From an uncultured Bacillota bacterium (GTDB lineage Bacteria > Bacillota > Clostridia > Christensenellales > UBA1242): a stretch of DNA of 17,988 bases. Position numbers and translations under genes: made by a program. The notes beneath the pieces were generated by a model that was not told the DNA's origin, made no database searches, and worked only from the letters and a program-made list of their open reading frames with translations. Below are positions 8,119 through 16,100 of this stretch, piece by piece; the first letter of the stretch is position 1, and the number at the start of each line of letters is the position of its first letter. The stretch lies in contig UQVQ01000008.1 in NCBI GenBank assembly GCA_900544595.1, positions 1 through 17,988 on the forward strand, read 5' to 3'.

Positions 8119-8185
8119 AAAAAAATGAACTGCAATTCGAACCCGAAGTTCATACCTCTCAATATGAGGCCAGAGCAATTCATCC
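8119..8185 (-). ncRNA. Small structured RNA B, paralogue of A (unrecognised family)
   Basis: Predicted RNA of about 67 nt, starting at about 8185 and ending in seven U (8125-8119). P1 is AUGAAUUGC with GCAGUUCAU (9 bp including one G-U). P2 is formed by CCUC...GAGG. The linker is UAU. P3 is GAAC-UUCGG-GUUC, followed by GAAU. This is the same layout as RNA A, with different but still complementary stem bases. The GGTTCGAATT stretch makes it look like a tRNA T-arm, but no cloverleaf fits. It also carries UUGAGAGGUAUG, which matches the CRISPR repeat at 11 of 12 positions in crRNA sense. Confidence 0.7.
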
Positions 8186-8191
8186 ATTTAG

Positions 8192-8220
8192 AATATAACA
8201 AATCGAAATTGCTTTGTCAA
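8192..8220 (-). promoter_or_regulatory. Promoter of small RNA B
   Basis: On the - strand: TTGACA (8220-8215), 17-bp spacer, TATATT (8197-8192). It aligns without gaps to the promoter of RNA A, including GATTTG next to the -10, which suggests shared ancestry or a shared regulator. Confidence 0.8.
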
Positions 8221-8417
8221 CACTTTTTCAAAAAATTAATATACTTGTGCCGATGTCTTTTTTGTTGTTTTTAACCTTAATTTTAGCGCCAAATTAAGAA
8301 AATAAATCAATATTTTAAAAACAAAATAGTATAAATGTAAAATAACAAGCCTTATAAAATATGAGATTTTTATCTTTTGAAAAACGAGCAAAACAAAATT
8401 TTCGCTTAAAGATAAAT

Positions 8418-8630
8418 AAAAAATCAGCTTCAATTCAAATGAATTGAAGCCGATAAGAACGAAACAACTGATTGGTCGCGATTACGGATTGGAGAACCAT
8501 GCTCTTTTCACCCAACTTGGCAAGCCAAGACGCGGCACTAGCACCGAGGTATTACATTGAAGTAATACAAATTGCATTAGTCGTTATTACAAAACTTGTG
8601 AGGTTAAAACCCTTTTCGCTCAACGTTCGA
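8418..8630 (-). ncRNA. Structured RNA C, about 213 nt (unrecognised)
   Basis: Predicted transcript from about 8630 to a strong terminator: a 13-bp hairpin at 8424-8453 and six U ending near 8418. Internal hairpins seen by eye are GUAUUAC-UUCAAU-GUAAUAC, CGGU-GCUAGU-GCCG and CUUGGC-UU-GCCAAG, plus a UUGG...CCAA arm. A GUAAUA segment further 5' could compete for the GUAUUAC strand, so alternative folds are possible. A GAACG near the 5' end can pair with CGUUC just before the terminator, closing the molecule. Size and closed shape resemble 6S-type RNAs, but I see no diagnostic feature of 6S, SRP, tmRNA or RNase P RNA. No convincing ORF was found in it, and no gene follows, so a cis-acting riboswitch is unlikely. 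Confidence 0.6.
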
Positions 8631-8635
8631 CAACC

Positions 8636-8664
8636 ATGATACAAAATAAATAGCATAATGTCAA
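8636..8664 (-). promoter_or_regulatory. Promoter of structured RNA C
   Basis: On the - strand: TTGACA (8664-8659), 17-bp spacer, TATCAT (8641-8636). It lies 40 bp beyond the stop of the 73-codon ORF on the same strand. No terminator separates the two, so read-through from that ORF is possible as well. Confidence 0.75.
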
Positions 8665-8703
8665 GCATTTTTATAAATTAATTGATTCAACAACAAAGTT
8701 AAG

Positions 8704-8925
8704 TTAATTTTCTTTAACTAGGAGCCAATTTTGAAACTTAACTTGGCTTGGGTCTTTTTCTGGAATTAATTTGTAACCTGCTTGTTCAACCCTATTCCTT
8801 AAAATTTTAAGTTCTGGGTCATCTTTAAGAGTGTTAGCATCAAAAAATAATTCATGTGTTTTGTTGTCCTTCAAAATCTCGGGAATATCTTCAACAAACA
8901 TTTCTGCGAATTCTTCTGCTGTCAT
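8704..8925 (-). CDS. Hypothetical small acidic protein (73 aa)
   Basis: Not recognised. A 73-residue protein rich in Glu, Asp and Lys, with no signal peptide, membrane span or cysteine. The N-terminal part (MTAEEFAEMFVEDIPEILK) looks helical, and the C-terminus is mixed (YKLIPEKDPSQ, FQNWLLVKEN). It is supported as a real gene by AAAAGGAG (8940-8933) exactly 7 nt before the ATG and by a promoter-like TTGACT-N17-TAACAT just upstream. It is the only credible protein gene in the 3.9 kb between the collagen-like gene and csn2, surrounded by predicted RNA genes and CRISPR remnants. Chromosomal housekeeping, phage-derived and CRISPR-related roles are all open; no function is assigned. Confidence 0.7.
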   Translation of the reverse strand: MTAEEFAEMFVEDIPEILKDNKTHELFFDANTLKDDPELKILRNRVEQAGYKLIPEKDPSQVKFQNWLLVKEN

Positions 8926-8950
8926 AGTAAATCTCCTTTTTATAATTTAT

Positions 8951-8979
8951 ATGTTATCAAAAGAAAAGGGTAAAGTCAA
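8951..8979 (-). promoter_or_regulatory. Promoter of the 73-aa ORF
   Basis: On the - strand: TTGACT (8979-8974), 17-bp spacer, TAACAT (8956-8951). The predicted start near 8944 gives a short leader of about 19 nt that contains the Shine-Dalgarno sequence. Confidence 0.55.
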
Positions 8980-9131
8980 ATAAAAGAGTGTTTAAGAAAA
9001 ATTAATTAAAAACTATTTATTTAAAATATTTAGGCTTAAGCTTTATCTTTTGAAAACAAAATTAATACTAATCTAAGTGTTTATAGCATAAACATCCTAA
9101 ACGCATATATTATTTAAGCTTTAATTATCAT

Positions 9132-9160
9132 TTGACACATTTGTTTCCGTATGCTATATT
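9132..9160 (+). promoter_or_regulatory. Promoter of structured RNA D
   Basis: TTGACA (9132-9137), 17-bp spacer, TATATT (9155-9160), with a G at the predicted start, 9167. Confidence 0.8.
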
Positions 9161-9166
9161 TATTTT

Positions 9167-9281
9167 GCCTAACCAAGTCCCCGTAGGGGGAAGCCACTGT
9201 TATATAACGAGTGGACAGAGAGGAGCATTTGGCAAATTTTGGTGCAGACCTCTCACAAAGCAACCTTTACGGTTGCTTTTT
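9167..9281 (+). ncRNA. Structured RNA D, about 115 nt (unrecognised)
   Basis: Predicted transcript with four successive hairpins: CCCC-GUA-GGGG; CCACU...AGUGG enclosing the self-complementary GUUAUAUAAC; GAGAGG...CCUCUC with inner GCA/UGC and AUUU/AAAU pairs; and the terminator GCAACC-UUUAC-GGUUGC (9260-9276) followed by five U. A possible long-range pair links ACCAA near the 5' end to UUGGU in the third hairpin. The short ORFs that overlap it lack ribosome sites. It is GC-richer than its flanks, as expected for a structured RNA in an AT-rich genome. It lies between the 73-aa ORF and the trailer end of the CRISPR array. No known family was recognised. Confidence 0.65.
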
Positions 9282-9484
9282 AATGTTCTCCTTGTATACA
9301 GACTTAAGTTAAATAAACTCACCTGCTCCCTTGTTTTTTCAAAACCCGTAAGTATAATACTATCTTCAAAATTCGAATAAAACAAACACAAGGCTGAAAA
9401 ACTCCAAAAAAAATTTCAATAATTAACAATTGTTTAATTAAAAACTTTAATTATTTAATGTTGAGACCATTACGAAGTTCTTGC
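9282..9484. other. AT-rich spacer between RNA D and the array trailer
   Basis: No credible gene. AT-rich inverted repeats around 9418-9456 followed, on the - strand, by a T-run (9412-9405) could end pre-crRNA transcription, but the hairpins are weak. A TATAAT at 9353-9358 has only a poor -35. Confidence 0.4.
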
Positions 9485-11235
9485 TAGTTTTAGTTGCATA
9501 CAAATTACCAACTCTCCAACCTTTTAGCTGCTGGTATTGAGAATTTTATGTGTAAGTTATATACAAAATAACATAACTCTCAAACCCTCCTTGTCAAATT
9601 GTTTCAAATAATTGGGTGTAAGTTATATACAAAATAACATAACTCTCAAACGTGTATGTGTAACCTAAAAGCGACAATGAAGTGTAAGTTATATACAAAA
9701 TAACATAACTCTCAAACCTTATAGTTAAACGTTTCAGTTTTGCCAGTGTGTAAGTTATATACAAAATAACATAACTCTCAAACTGATTGAGTAGATATTT
9801 AATTCCATTATATGTGTAAGTTATATACAAAATAACATAACTCTCAAACACAAAATAATTGTTGGCTGGCTGCGAAATCGTGTAAGTTATATACAAAATA
9901 ACATAACTCTCAAACACCCCATAGGCAACTGCGTAACATTTGTAAGTGTAAGTTATATACAAAATAACATAACTCTCAAACTATCTCATGCCTGCAAGCA
10001 ATATAGAGCAAGTGTAAGTTATATACAAAATAACATAACTCTCAAACTTAAAAGAGTATAATATTTCCCTTCCATTTGTGTAAGTTATATACAAAATAAC
10101 ATAACTCTCAAACAATTCCGTGTAGTCAATCAAACTGGTGCAAGTGTAAGTTATATACAAAATAACATAACTCTCAAACTGAATAGAATTCCATATTATG
10201 CCTCCTTAAGTGTAAGTTATATACAAAATAACATAACTCTCAAACATGTTGATTTTGGCAATAACATTTGTTTTAGTGTAAGTTATATACAAAATAACAT
10301 AACTCTCAAACAAGGCTACTATCTCTAATGCTCAAGTAAAAGTGTAAGTTATATACAAAATAACATAACTCTCAAACTAAATAATGTAAATTTTTGTTGT
10401 TTTTTGTGTGTAAGTTATATACAAAATAACATAACTCTCAAACATTTGTCGCTGTTGTTGAAGCTTCGATTGTGTGTAAGTTATATACAAAATAACATAA
10501 CTCTCAAACCACATGGAAAGAGTAGAACAGTTTTATAACGTGTAAGTTATATACAAAATAACATAACTCTCAAACCGCCATATAATCTCTTAAAATTTGG
10601 ATTTAGTGTAAGTTATATACAAAATAACATAACTCTCAAACGCGTTGGTGCGTGCGTTGTGTTGTGCTTTCGTGTAAGTTATATACAAAATAACATAACT
10701 CTCAAACAATTCAAAGTCGATTAAGAGAGCTAAGCGAGTGTAAGTTATATACAAAATAACATAACTCTCAAACTTACACAGGTCCTAATACAGACAAGAT
10801 GTGGTGTAAGTTATATACAAAATAACATAACTCTCAAACAAAAACGGGCGTTTTGCAACCTCAACGAAAGTGTAAGTTATATACAAAATAACATAACTCT
10901 CAAACAATTATCCGAACCAAAACGGACTCCCGTTCGTGTAAGTTATATACAAAATAACATAACTCTCAAACTAATAGTTAATTCTTTTAAGTGCATACAT
11001 TGTGTAAGTTATATACAAAATAACATAACTCTCAAACGCCATTCTTGCCCATCATCCGCAAATCTTAGTGTAAGTTATATACAAAATAACATAACTCTCA
11101 AACAAGACAAAACCCAAGAATAACGCAAGAAAGGTGTAAGTTATATACAAAATAACATAACTCTCAAACCCCTAGATTTAATTAAATCTAATTTTGAACG
11201 TGTAAGTTATATACAAAATAACATAACTCTCAAAC
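9485..11235 (-). CRISPR. Type II-A CRISPR array: 26 identical repeats plus one decayed terminal repeat
   Basis: The 36-bp repeats begin at 9550 and recur every 66 bp to 11200-11235, giving 26 copies that look identical and 25 spacers of 30 bp. One decayed copy (9485-9520, ending CTCTCCAAC) adds an oldest spacer of 29 bp at 9521-9549. In crRNA sense (- strand) the repeat starts GTTTGAGAGTTATGTTATTT, the form typical of II-A repeats that pair with tracrRNA. The leader and the newest spacer are at the 11235 end next to csn2; the trailer is at 9485. Decay only at the trailer and identical repeats elsewhere fit polarised acquisition. I see no spacer with an obvious match elsewhere in this window. 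Confidence 0.99.
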
Positions 11236-11323
11236 CTCAAATTAAAGAATTATTTACGCTGTCCACGTTTTATTTTGTATACACTTTTCACACAATTTTA
11301 ATTTATTTTTGGTTTAAAGTCAA
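11236..11323 (-). promoter_or_regulatory. CRISPR leader with promoter and ATTTGAG anchor
   Basis: 88 bp between the csn2 stop and the first repeat. On the - strand it has TTGACT (11323-11318), a 17-bp spacer and TAAAAT (11300-11295), which places the pre-crRNA start near 11288. The last 7 bp before the repeat are ATTTGAG, the leader-anchoring sequence known from streptococcal II-A systems to direct new spacers to this junction. It also contains GTATACAAAATAA (11282-11270), identical to the 5' end of the tracrRNA anti-repeat. Confidence 0.85.
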
Positions 11324-11992
11324 TTAAATTTCACACAAATCTGCATCAACAACAATTCTTCCAAAAGACTTAAAATCATATTTTATATAGGGTTCAATCA
11401 GCAAACACTTTAAATCAAAATATTCAATTTGTTTAACAATTTTTTCAACTTCTTCTTTGGAAAATATTTCAAAAAGACCCGTAAAAATAACTAATTTAAT
11501 ATCTTTTAAGCATGAATAAATTTTTATATAACTTACAATTCTATCTGCCAAATTTGCCTCTAAATCTATGTGATAGTTGGAAAGTTTTATAAATTTCTCA
11601 AAAGTAAGATCGCTGTCGTAGTTGAGTTTAAAATCAAATTCGTTAAGTAATTTATCGTTAATGTCAATAAAAATTTGATTGATCTTAAAAAAATCTTCCG
11701 TATTATCGTGATTTTTCAACAACTCCAAAACTTGCGCATTGATTTCATTTATTATTTTCCGATTATTTATGTCTAAGTTTAGATAATCATAAATAAAAAT
11801 TGCTGCCTTAGAAAATTTTAGTGTTTCCCCGTTATCCGACAAAACAAACTCACTGTTTTCAATTCCATTTGTTTCATTAAAAATTTCTTGAAGCACTTTC
11901 AAATATTCATTTGAATTTTCAATTGCTAAAACATAATTATTAAAAAAATCAAAATCGATAACTTGTTTATAACGATTGTTAATTATTTTCAT
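11324..11992 (-). CDS. csn2: CRISPR-associated protein Csn2
   Basis: Csn2 marks subtype II-A. It forms a tetrameric ring that binds and slides on double-stranded DNA ends and is needed for spacer acquisition together with Cas1, Cas2 and Cas9. At 222 aa it matches the short form found in Streptococcus pyogenes (about 220 aa). Identification rests on position after cas2, size, the basic/acidic alternating helical sequence and the C-terminal part LVIFTGLFEIFSKEEVEK, which resembles the family; conservation in Csn2 is low. Its ATG overlaps the cas2 TGA by 4 nt (ATGA), so the two are coupled. It is very AT-rich even for this locus. It is the last gene before the leader. Confidence 0.9.
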   Translation of the reverse strand: MKIINNRYKQVIDFDFFNNYVLAIENSNEYLKVLQEIFNETNGIENSEFVLSDNGETLKFSKAAIFIYDYLNLDINNRKIINEINAQVLELLKNHDNTEDFFKINQIFIDINDKLLNEFDFKLNYDSDLTFEKFIKLSNYHIDLEANLADRIVSYIKIYSCLKDIKLVIFTGLFEIFSKEEVEKIVKQIEYFDLKCLLIEPYIKYDFKSFGRIVVDADLCEI

Positions 11993-12306
11993 ATTTCAAC
12001 CACCCTTTTTTCGGAATCAATAACGCGTTTTTGCGGTTTTCCGCAAAGATATTCAATGCTGGCGAATTGTTTTTCGGTTATTTCAAGGAGCTGAACATTT
12101 CCATTTGATGGAAGATTATCAACAACTCTTTTTTTAATTAGAGCAAGCGAATTTCTGTTTATGATAAGTTTAGAATAGATGGATTCCTGCATCATAATAA
12201 AGCCATTTTTAATTAAAAACTTCCTAAAACGCCTATAACTAACCATATCGTTATAGGTTAAAGTTGGTAAATCAAACAAAATTATCATTCTCATAAATCT
12301 ATTCAT
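11989..12306 (-). CDS. cas2: CRISPR-associated endoribonuclease/integration protein Cas2
   Basis: Cas2 is the dimeric core of the Cas1-Cas2 integrase. 105 aa, ferredoxin-like fold. The N-terminal strand MRMIILFDLP carries D12, and YRRFRKFLIKNGFIMMQESIYSK is typical of type II-A Cas2. The start at 12306 gives an extension (MNRF) similar in length to the N-terminus of streptococcal Cas2, and overlaps the cas1 end by 8 nt. An alternative start is Met5 (12294). GGAGG lies about 20 nt upstream of the first ATG, too far for a normal site, so expression probably depends on coupling to cas1. Confidence 0.95.
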   Translation of the reverse strand: MNRFMRMIILFDLPTLTYNDMVSYRRFRKFLIKNGFIMMQESIYSKLIINRNSLALIKKRVVDNLPSNGNVQLLEITEKQFASIEYLCGKPQKRVIDSEKRVVEI

Positions 12307-13159
12307 AAATCTTAATCCGATTTATTCCTCCGTTTTCAAGAGCGTCGAGAACAGATTGAACATAAATTGAAATTGCATTTTCAAAATATTGCTCTTTTCC
12401 TGCAATTTTAACTTTAAGTTCAAAAATTTCAAGTATTTTGCTCTTAAAATTTTGATCATCTTTGTTAATCTGAAAAACAATTCGATCAATCAAAATTCTG
12501 AATGGCTCCATTAAGTCGCAGGCTAAATTAAACTCATTAAATTCATTTTTATGCCAAATCCCAAGTTGTGTTAAATACCCTTTTGAAGTTAAAACACGAT
12601 TAAAACAGGCAAGCAAAATTGCATAGCCATAGTTTAACGCGCCATTAACAAAATCGTCATTTCTTCGCGTGAAATCCAGCCCCCAAATTGCATTGAAATA
12701 CACCTTTGCTGCATGTCCTTCCCTGTTTGTTGAATCATTTAGTTCAATATCCTCTATGTAAGAAGCAAGCAAATTTGCTTCTTGAATTTTGCCAAGGTCA
12801 AGCAAAAACTCTTTTTGCTTTTTAATCTTTTGATGGATAATATATGTCCAAACTTTTTCCTTGTTATCTTTTTTCCATTTAATCTGTTTATTGATTGAAT
12901 CAAGAGAGTTATATGAACCATAAAAAGGCATAACCTCGCTTTCGGGATTATGCCTTTCATCGCAAAATATTATTTTAACATTGTTCTTAACAAGTTCACT
13001 TAATAATGCTGTTGTTAATGAAATTGCAGTTGATTCTAATATTAAAACTGAAATTTCTGGAATGTAAACCCTTGTTTCCTCATTATTTCGGCAAACCAAA
13101 TAGTTCATATGTAAATCCAACTTAGATCGATTTTTTATAACAACAGTTCTAAAACTCAT
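12299..13159 (-). CDS. cas1: CRISPR-associated integrase Cas1
   Basis: Cas1 is the metal-dependent integrase that inserts new spacers at the leader-repeat junction. 286 aa, usual length for type II. An N-terminal beta-domain is followed by the helical catalytic domain. The expected catalytic residues are visible as E147 (NREGHAAKVYF), H203 (LGIWHKNEFN) and E218 (DLMEPFR). It starts with the A of the cas9 stop (TAATG, 1-nt overlap), so it is translated from the cas9 mRNA. Nothing suggests inactivation. Confidence 0.97.
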   Translation of the reverse strand: MSFRTVVIKNRSKLDLHMNYLVCRNNEETRVYIPEISVLILESTAISLTTALLSELVKNNVKIIFCDERHNPESEVMPFYGSYNSLDSINKQIKWKKDNKEKVWTYIIHQKIKKQKEFLLDLGKIQEANLLASYIEDIELNDSTNREGHAAKVYFNAIWGLDFTRRNDDFVNGALNYGYAILLACFNRVLTSKGYLTQLGIWHKNEFNEFNLACDLMEPFRILIDRIVFQINKDDQNFKSKILEIFELKVKIAGKEQYFENAISIYVQSVLDALENGGINRIKIYE

Positions 13160-16100
13160 TATAATTTCGTTCCTTTTGAATAAAGTCCTGTTACGGATTG
13201 TTCAATCAGGTAGATGTTTAAGTCTGTGATATCCTTTGAAATTCTTGTTGTCCCCATATGCTCTGTTCCGCCAAGCAATTTTAAATCTGCCAAATAGCCG
13301 CCGCCAACATATTTAACAAGATTTAGTAAAACCTCTGTCTGATTTGGAATTGACAATGCAATAAACAAATCTCTCTTATCTTTTAAGTTGCTTACTATTG
13401 CTTTTATTGAACTTAAATCATAAATTTTCTTGCTTAGCTGGTTAATTATTAAATCATACAACTCTACGTTTTGCGTTCTTGTTATAATTTGTGGTCTTGA
13501 ATTTTCTTTAACAGCAGGAGAAACAATAAGTCTTTCCCCGTCTTCTTTTAAACATTCCTTAGCAACCTGAGGCATATTTTTATATTTTTCCAAAATCTTG
13601 ATATAGCCTGTGTCACTGTTAGAAATATACCATTGGTTAAGTTTTAAAACTTTAAATGAATCGCTGGTTTTTGCCGTTAGCATATATAACCCGCCATTTA
13701 TTTTTAAAACAGAACGGAATTTTAATTCGTCTTTAATAACTCTTGTTATTTTAATGTTGTTTGTTTCTTCGATAAATTTAATTATCTTTTGCTTTTTATC
13801 TGGGTCATTTCGATATTTATATTCAACTATTATTGGAACACATTCAATTGTCTTCTTAATTCTTCCTTTGTTATCAACACTTTCAACAACCATAAAATAT
13901 GCGTTGTTTACACTGTTAAAGCCACCATATTTTTCAATTGACGACATTGGTCCTTTTTCTTTTAAAGCAAAGGCAGCCTTAAATTTTTCGCCGTCGTTTT
14001 TCTTTTTATATATTGTTTCATCATAGAAAGCACCGTTCCTGTTCACATATGGCATTATACTTATAACAGGGCTGTTTTGATAGCATATTTTTTGAATTCT
14101 TTCAACATCTTTCCAGCCTTTCCAAACAACCTCACCTGTTTGATTCGACCAAACATATCTGCCAAAAACCTTATCCACAACGCTTGTTACTTTTTCGTTT
14201 TTATCTTCGTCAGCATCAACCCTGTTTTTATCTTCTAAGATTTTTATGTTTTTGTCTTTTTTCCAATAGCCTTGCGTGAATCTGTTAAACAAAACATTTC
14301 CAACAACAACATTTAAAAAGGCATCTTTTGCATGGTGCAAGTCGTTTACATCGCGCGATTTAAAGATGTTATATCTGTTTCTAAATTCCGTAACAAACAT
14401 TGCTTTTGAAAAGACAATGTTTCTTCTGTTATCATAAACTTTGGATAATAAATCTATAACTGCTTTCGATTCTTGGTTTGTTGAAACAAGTTGTTGATTT
14501 GTGAAATCATCGGCATCTTTATCGGTAAATTCCTCAGTTCTTTCCAAACGTGCAAGTTTCTTATCCGACATAAGTCCATTCTTGTTTAACATTCTCCAAA
14601 AATCTTTTTGAGCAAACTGAATCTTTCTTTTAAGAGGATATTCATCGCCTTTGGCTAGGTTTGCCGCCGCGCTAACAAGAACTTTGTTATCTAAACTGTC
14701 GTCTTTAACTTTGCTTCGTGGAATAATATGGTCAACATTATATGCATTGTCGTTTCCAAGCTCCGAAATATCAATTGGCTCGCCAGTATAGGCGTCTTTC
14801 CCAAGTTGCATGAAATACAAGAAAAGTTTTTCGCTTCTTAAATGTGAGTTATTTCTCTTGTTAAGTTCATCTAAAAGATTGTTATAGTTAATTGCTTCTT
14901 TGAGGCAATCTTCTTTTAATACCTTATCTTTATATTTTTTAACAACCGCGCCAAATCTTGAATCCTTTCTTCCTTTGTCCCCTTTTTCTTGGTCGTTTCT
15001 TGTAACCTCAATAAAAATCTTGTCTGGATATTTCCCAAGCTTCGATTTTAATTCGTTAATTATGCTAATCGCTTGCCAAGTTCCTCTTTTAACAGAAGGA
15101 GAAGTGTACATATTTTGAACATCTTCATAAACTAAATCTCTTTGGATTTTTTCAATGTTTGCTTCCAATTTTTCCAAAAGATTATAATCCTTGCAGAAAA
15201 TAACTTCCTGCAAATTTTTATTTGTTTCCCACATTGCGGAAATTATTGTTTTCGATTCAAATTCTGGGCTGTTAGATTTCTTATCCGCAAATTTAATTCC
15301 ATTTAAGAATTTTCCCGAAAGTTTTCCCCAGCCGCTGTAATTTAACGATTTTAAAAATTTAACATCTTCGTTTGAAAAAATCTTAAACTCTCTTTTAATT
15401 CTTTTTTCCAAGCGCAATTTATCTGAAATTATTGTGTGATATTTAATTATTTTTTCAAAAACATCATAGTTTTTATTAACAAATTCTTCACCAAACTTAT
15501 TTGCCAAAGTCACATAACTTGAATAGTTATTTGCAAACTCATTGTCGATTCCTGTTATAACAATGCTCTCGTTTTTAGGATAGATATTTTCTTGTTTTAA
15601 GAATTCAATCAGTTTGTTTTTTGAAATCTTTTTATATTTTTCAAAAAGTCCTTTGAAAATTCTTTGCTTTGTTTCAACAGTGATATCATTTCCATTAACT
15701 TTCAAATTATTAAGTTCGTTTAAAACGCGAAATTTCGAATATAATAGAGAATCTTTTGGCAAAACATCTTCTGTTGGAAGATAAGTGCATTTGCTTGTCA
15801 TGTTTTGAATAAACTTATCTTCCGCCTCGTCAAAATTTATTATTTCGTTTAGTGTCCATGGCTTAAAATCTAAGTTCTTATCTTTTCTTATCCAACCCCT
15901 TTCCGATTGTCCAATTGGGCCAACGAAATATGGAATTCTAAAGCAAATTATATCAATAATTTTTTCGCTTATTGTTTTGCCTTTCTCGTCTTTTTCGCTT
16001 AAAAATTTAAATTTTTTCTCATTTATTTTTAAAATTTGTTGCAATTCAACCTTATATAATGAATTTGGAAGAACAATATTATCATGGCTTCTTATTTTTA

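Noticed and set aside
8121..8190. tRNA gene on the - strand (GGTTCGAATT and a 7-bp acceptor-like stem)
   Set aside because: The supposed T-stem does not pair, no anticodon arm of 5 bp plus 7-nt loop fits, and the 3' arm runs directly into a U-run with promoter and terminator spacing of a small RNA.
7460..8220. Direct identification as a CreTA-type CRISPR-regulated toxin-antitoxin
   Set aside because: Known CreTA modules belong to type I systems. I found no toxin-like mini-ORF with a ribosome site in RNA A and no decayed spacer clearly complementary to its promoter.
8236..8433. 65-codon hydrophobic open frame on the - strand
   Set aside because: The start would be a TTG inside the terminator of RNA C, there is no ribosome site, and the hydrophobic residues reflect AT-rich DNA.
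8466..8545. tRNA or tRNA remnant (AATCGCGACCA, CTTGGCTTGCCAAG)
   Set aside because: No matching 5' acceptor strand and no intact T-loop; the segment forms part of RNA C.
9288..9323. A further decayed CRISPR repeat
   Set aside because: Only TGTATACA and CTCACC resemble the repeat. Its edge is about three units from the terminal repeat, but the similarity is too weak to call.
9331..9358. + strand promoter reading antisense into the array (TTGTTT-N16-TATAAT)
   Set aside because: The -35 is poor and no transcript structure or terminator follows; such boxes are common by chance in AT-rich DNA.
9132..9391. Short open frames on both strands over RNA D
   Set aside because: No ribosome sites; the + strand frame starts inside the promoter -35. 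The structured RNA explains the region better.
9594..9962. 122-codon open frame on the - strand across the array
   Set aside because: Its protein is a periodic translation of the CRISPR repeat (repeated ESYVILYITYT); it is an artefact of the 66-bp unit being divisible by three.
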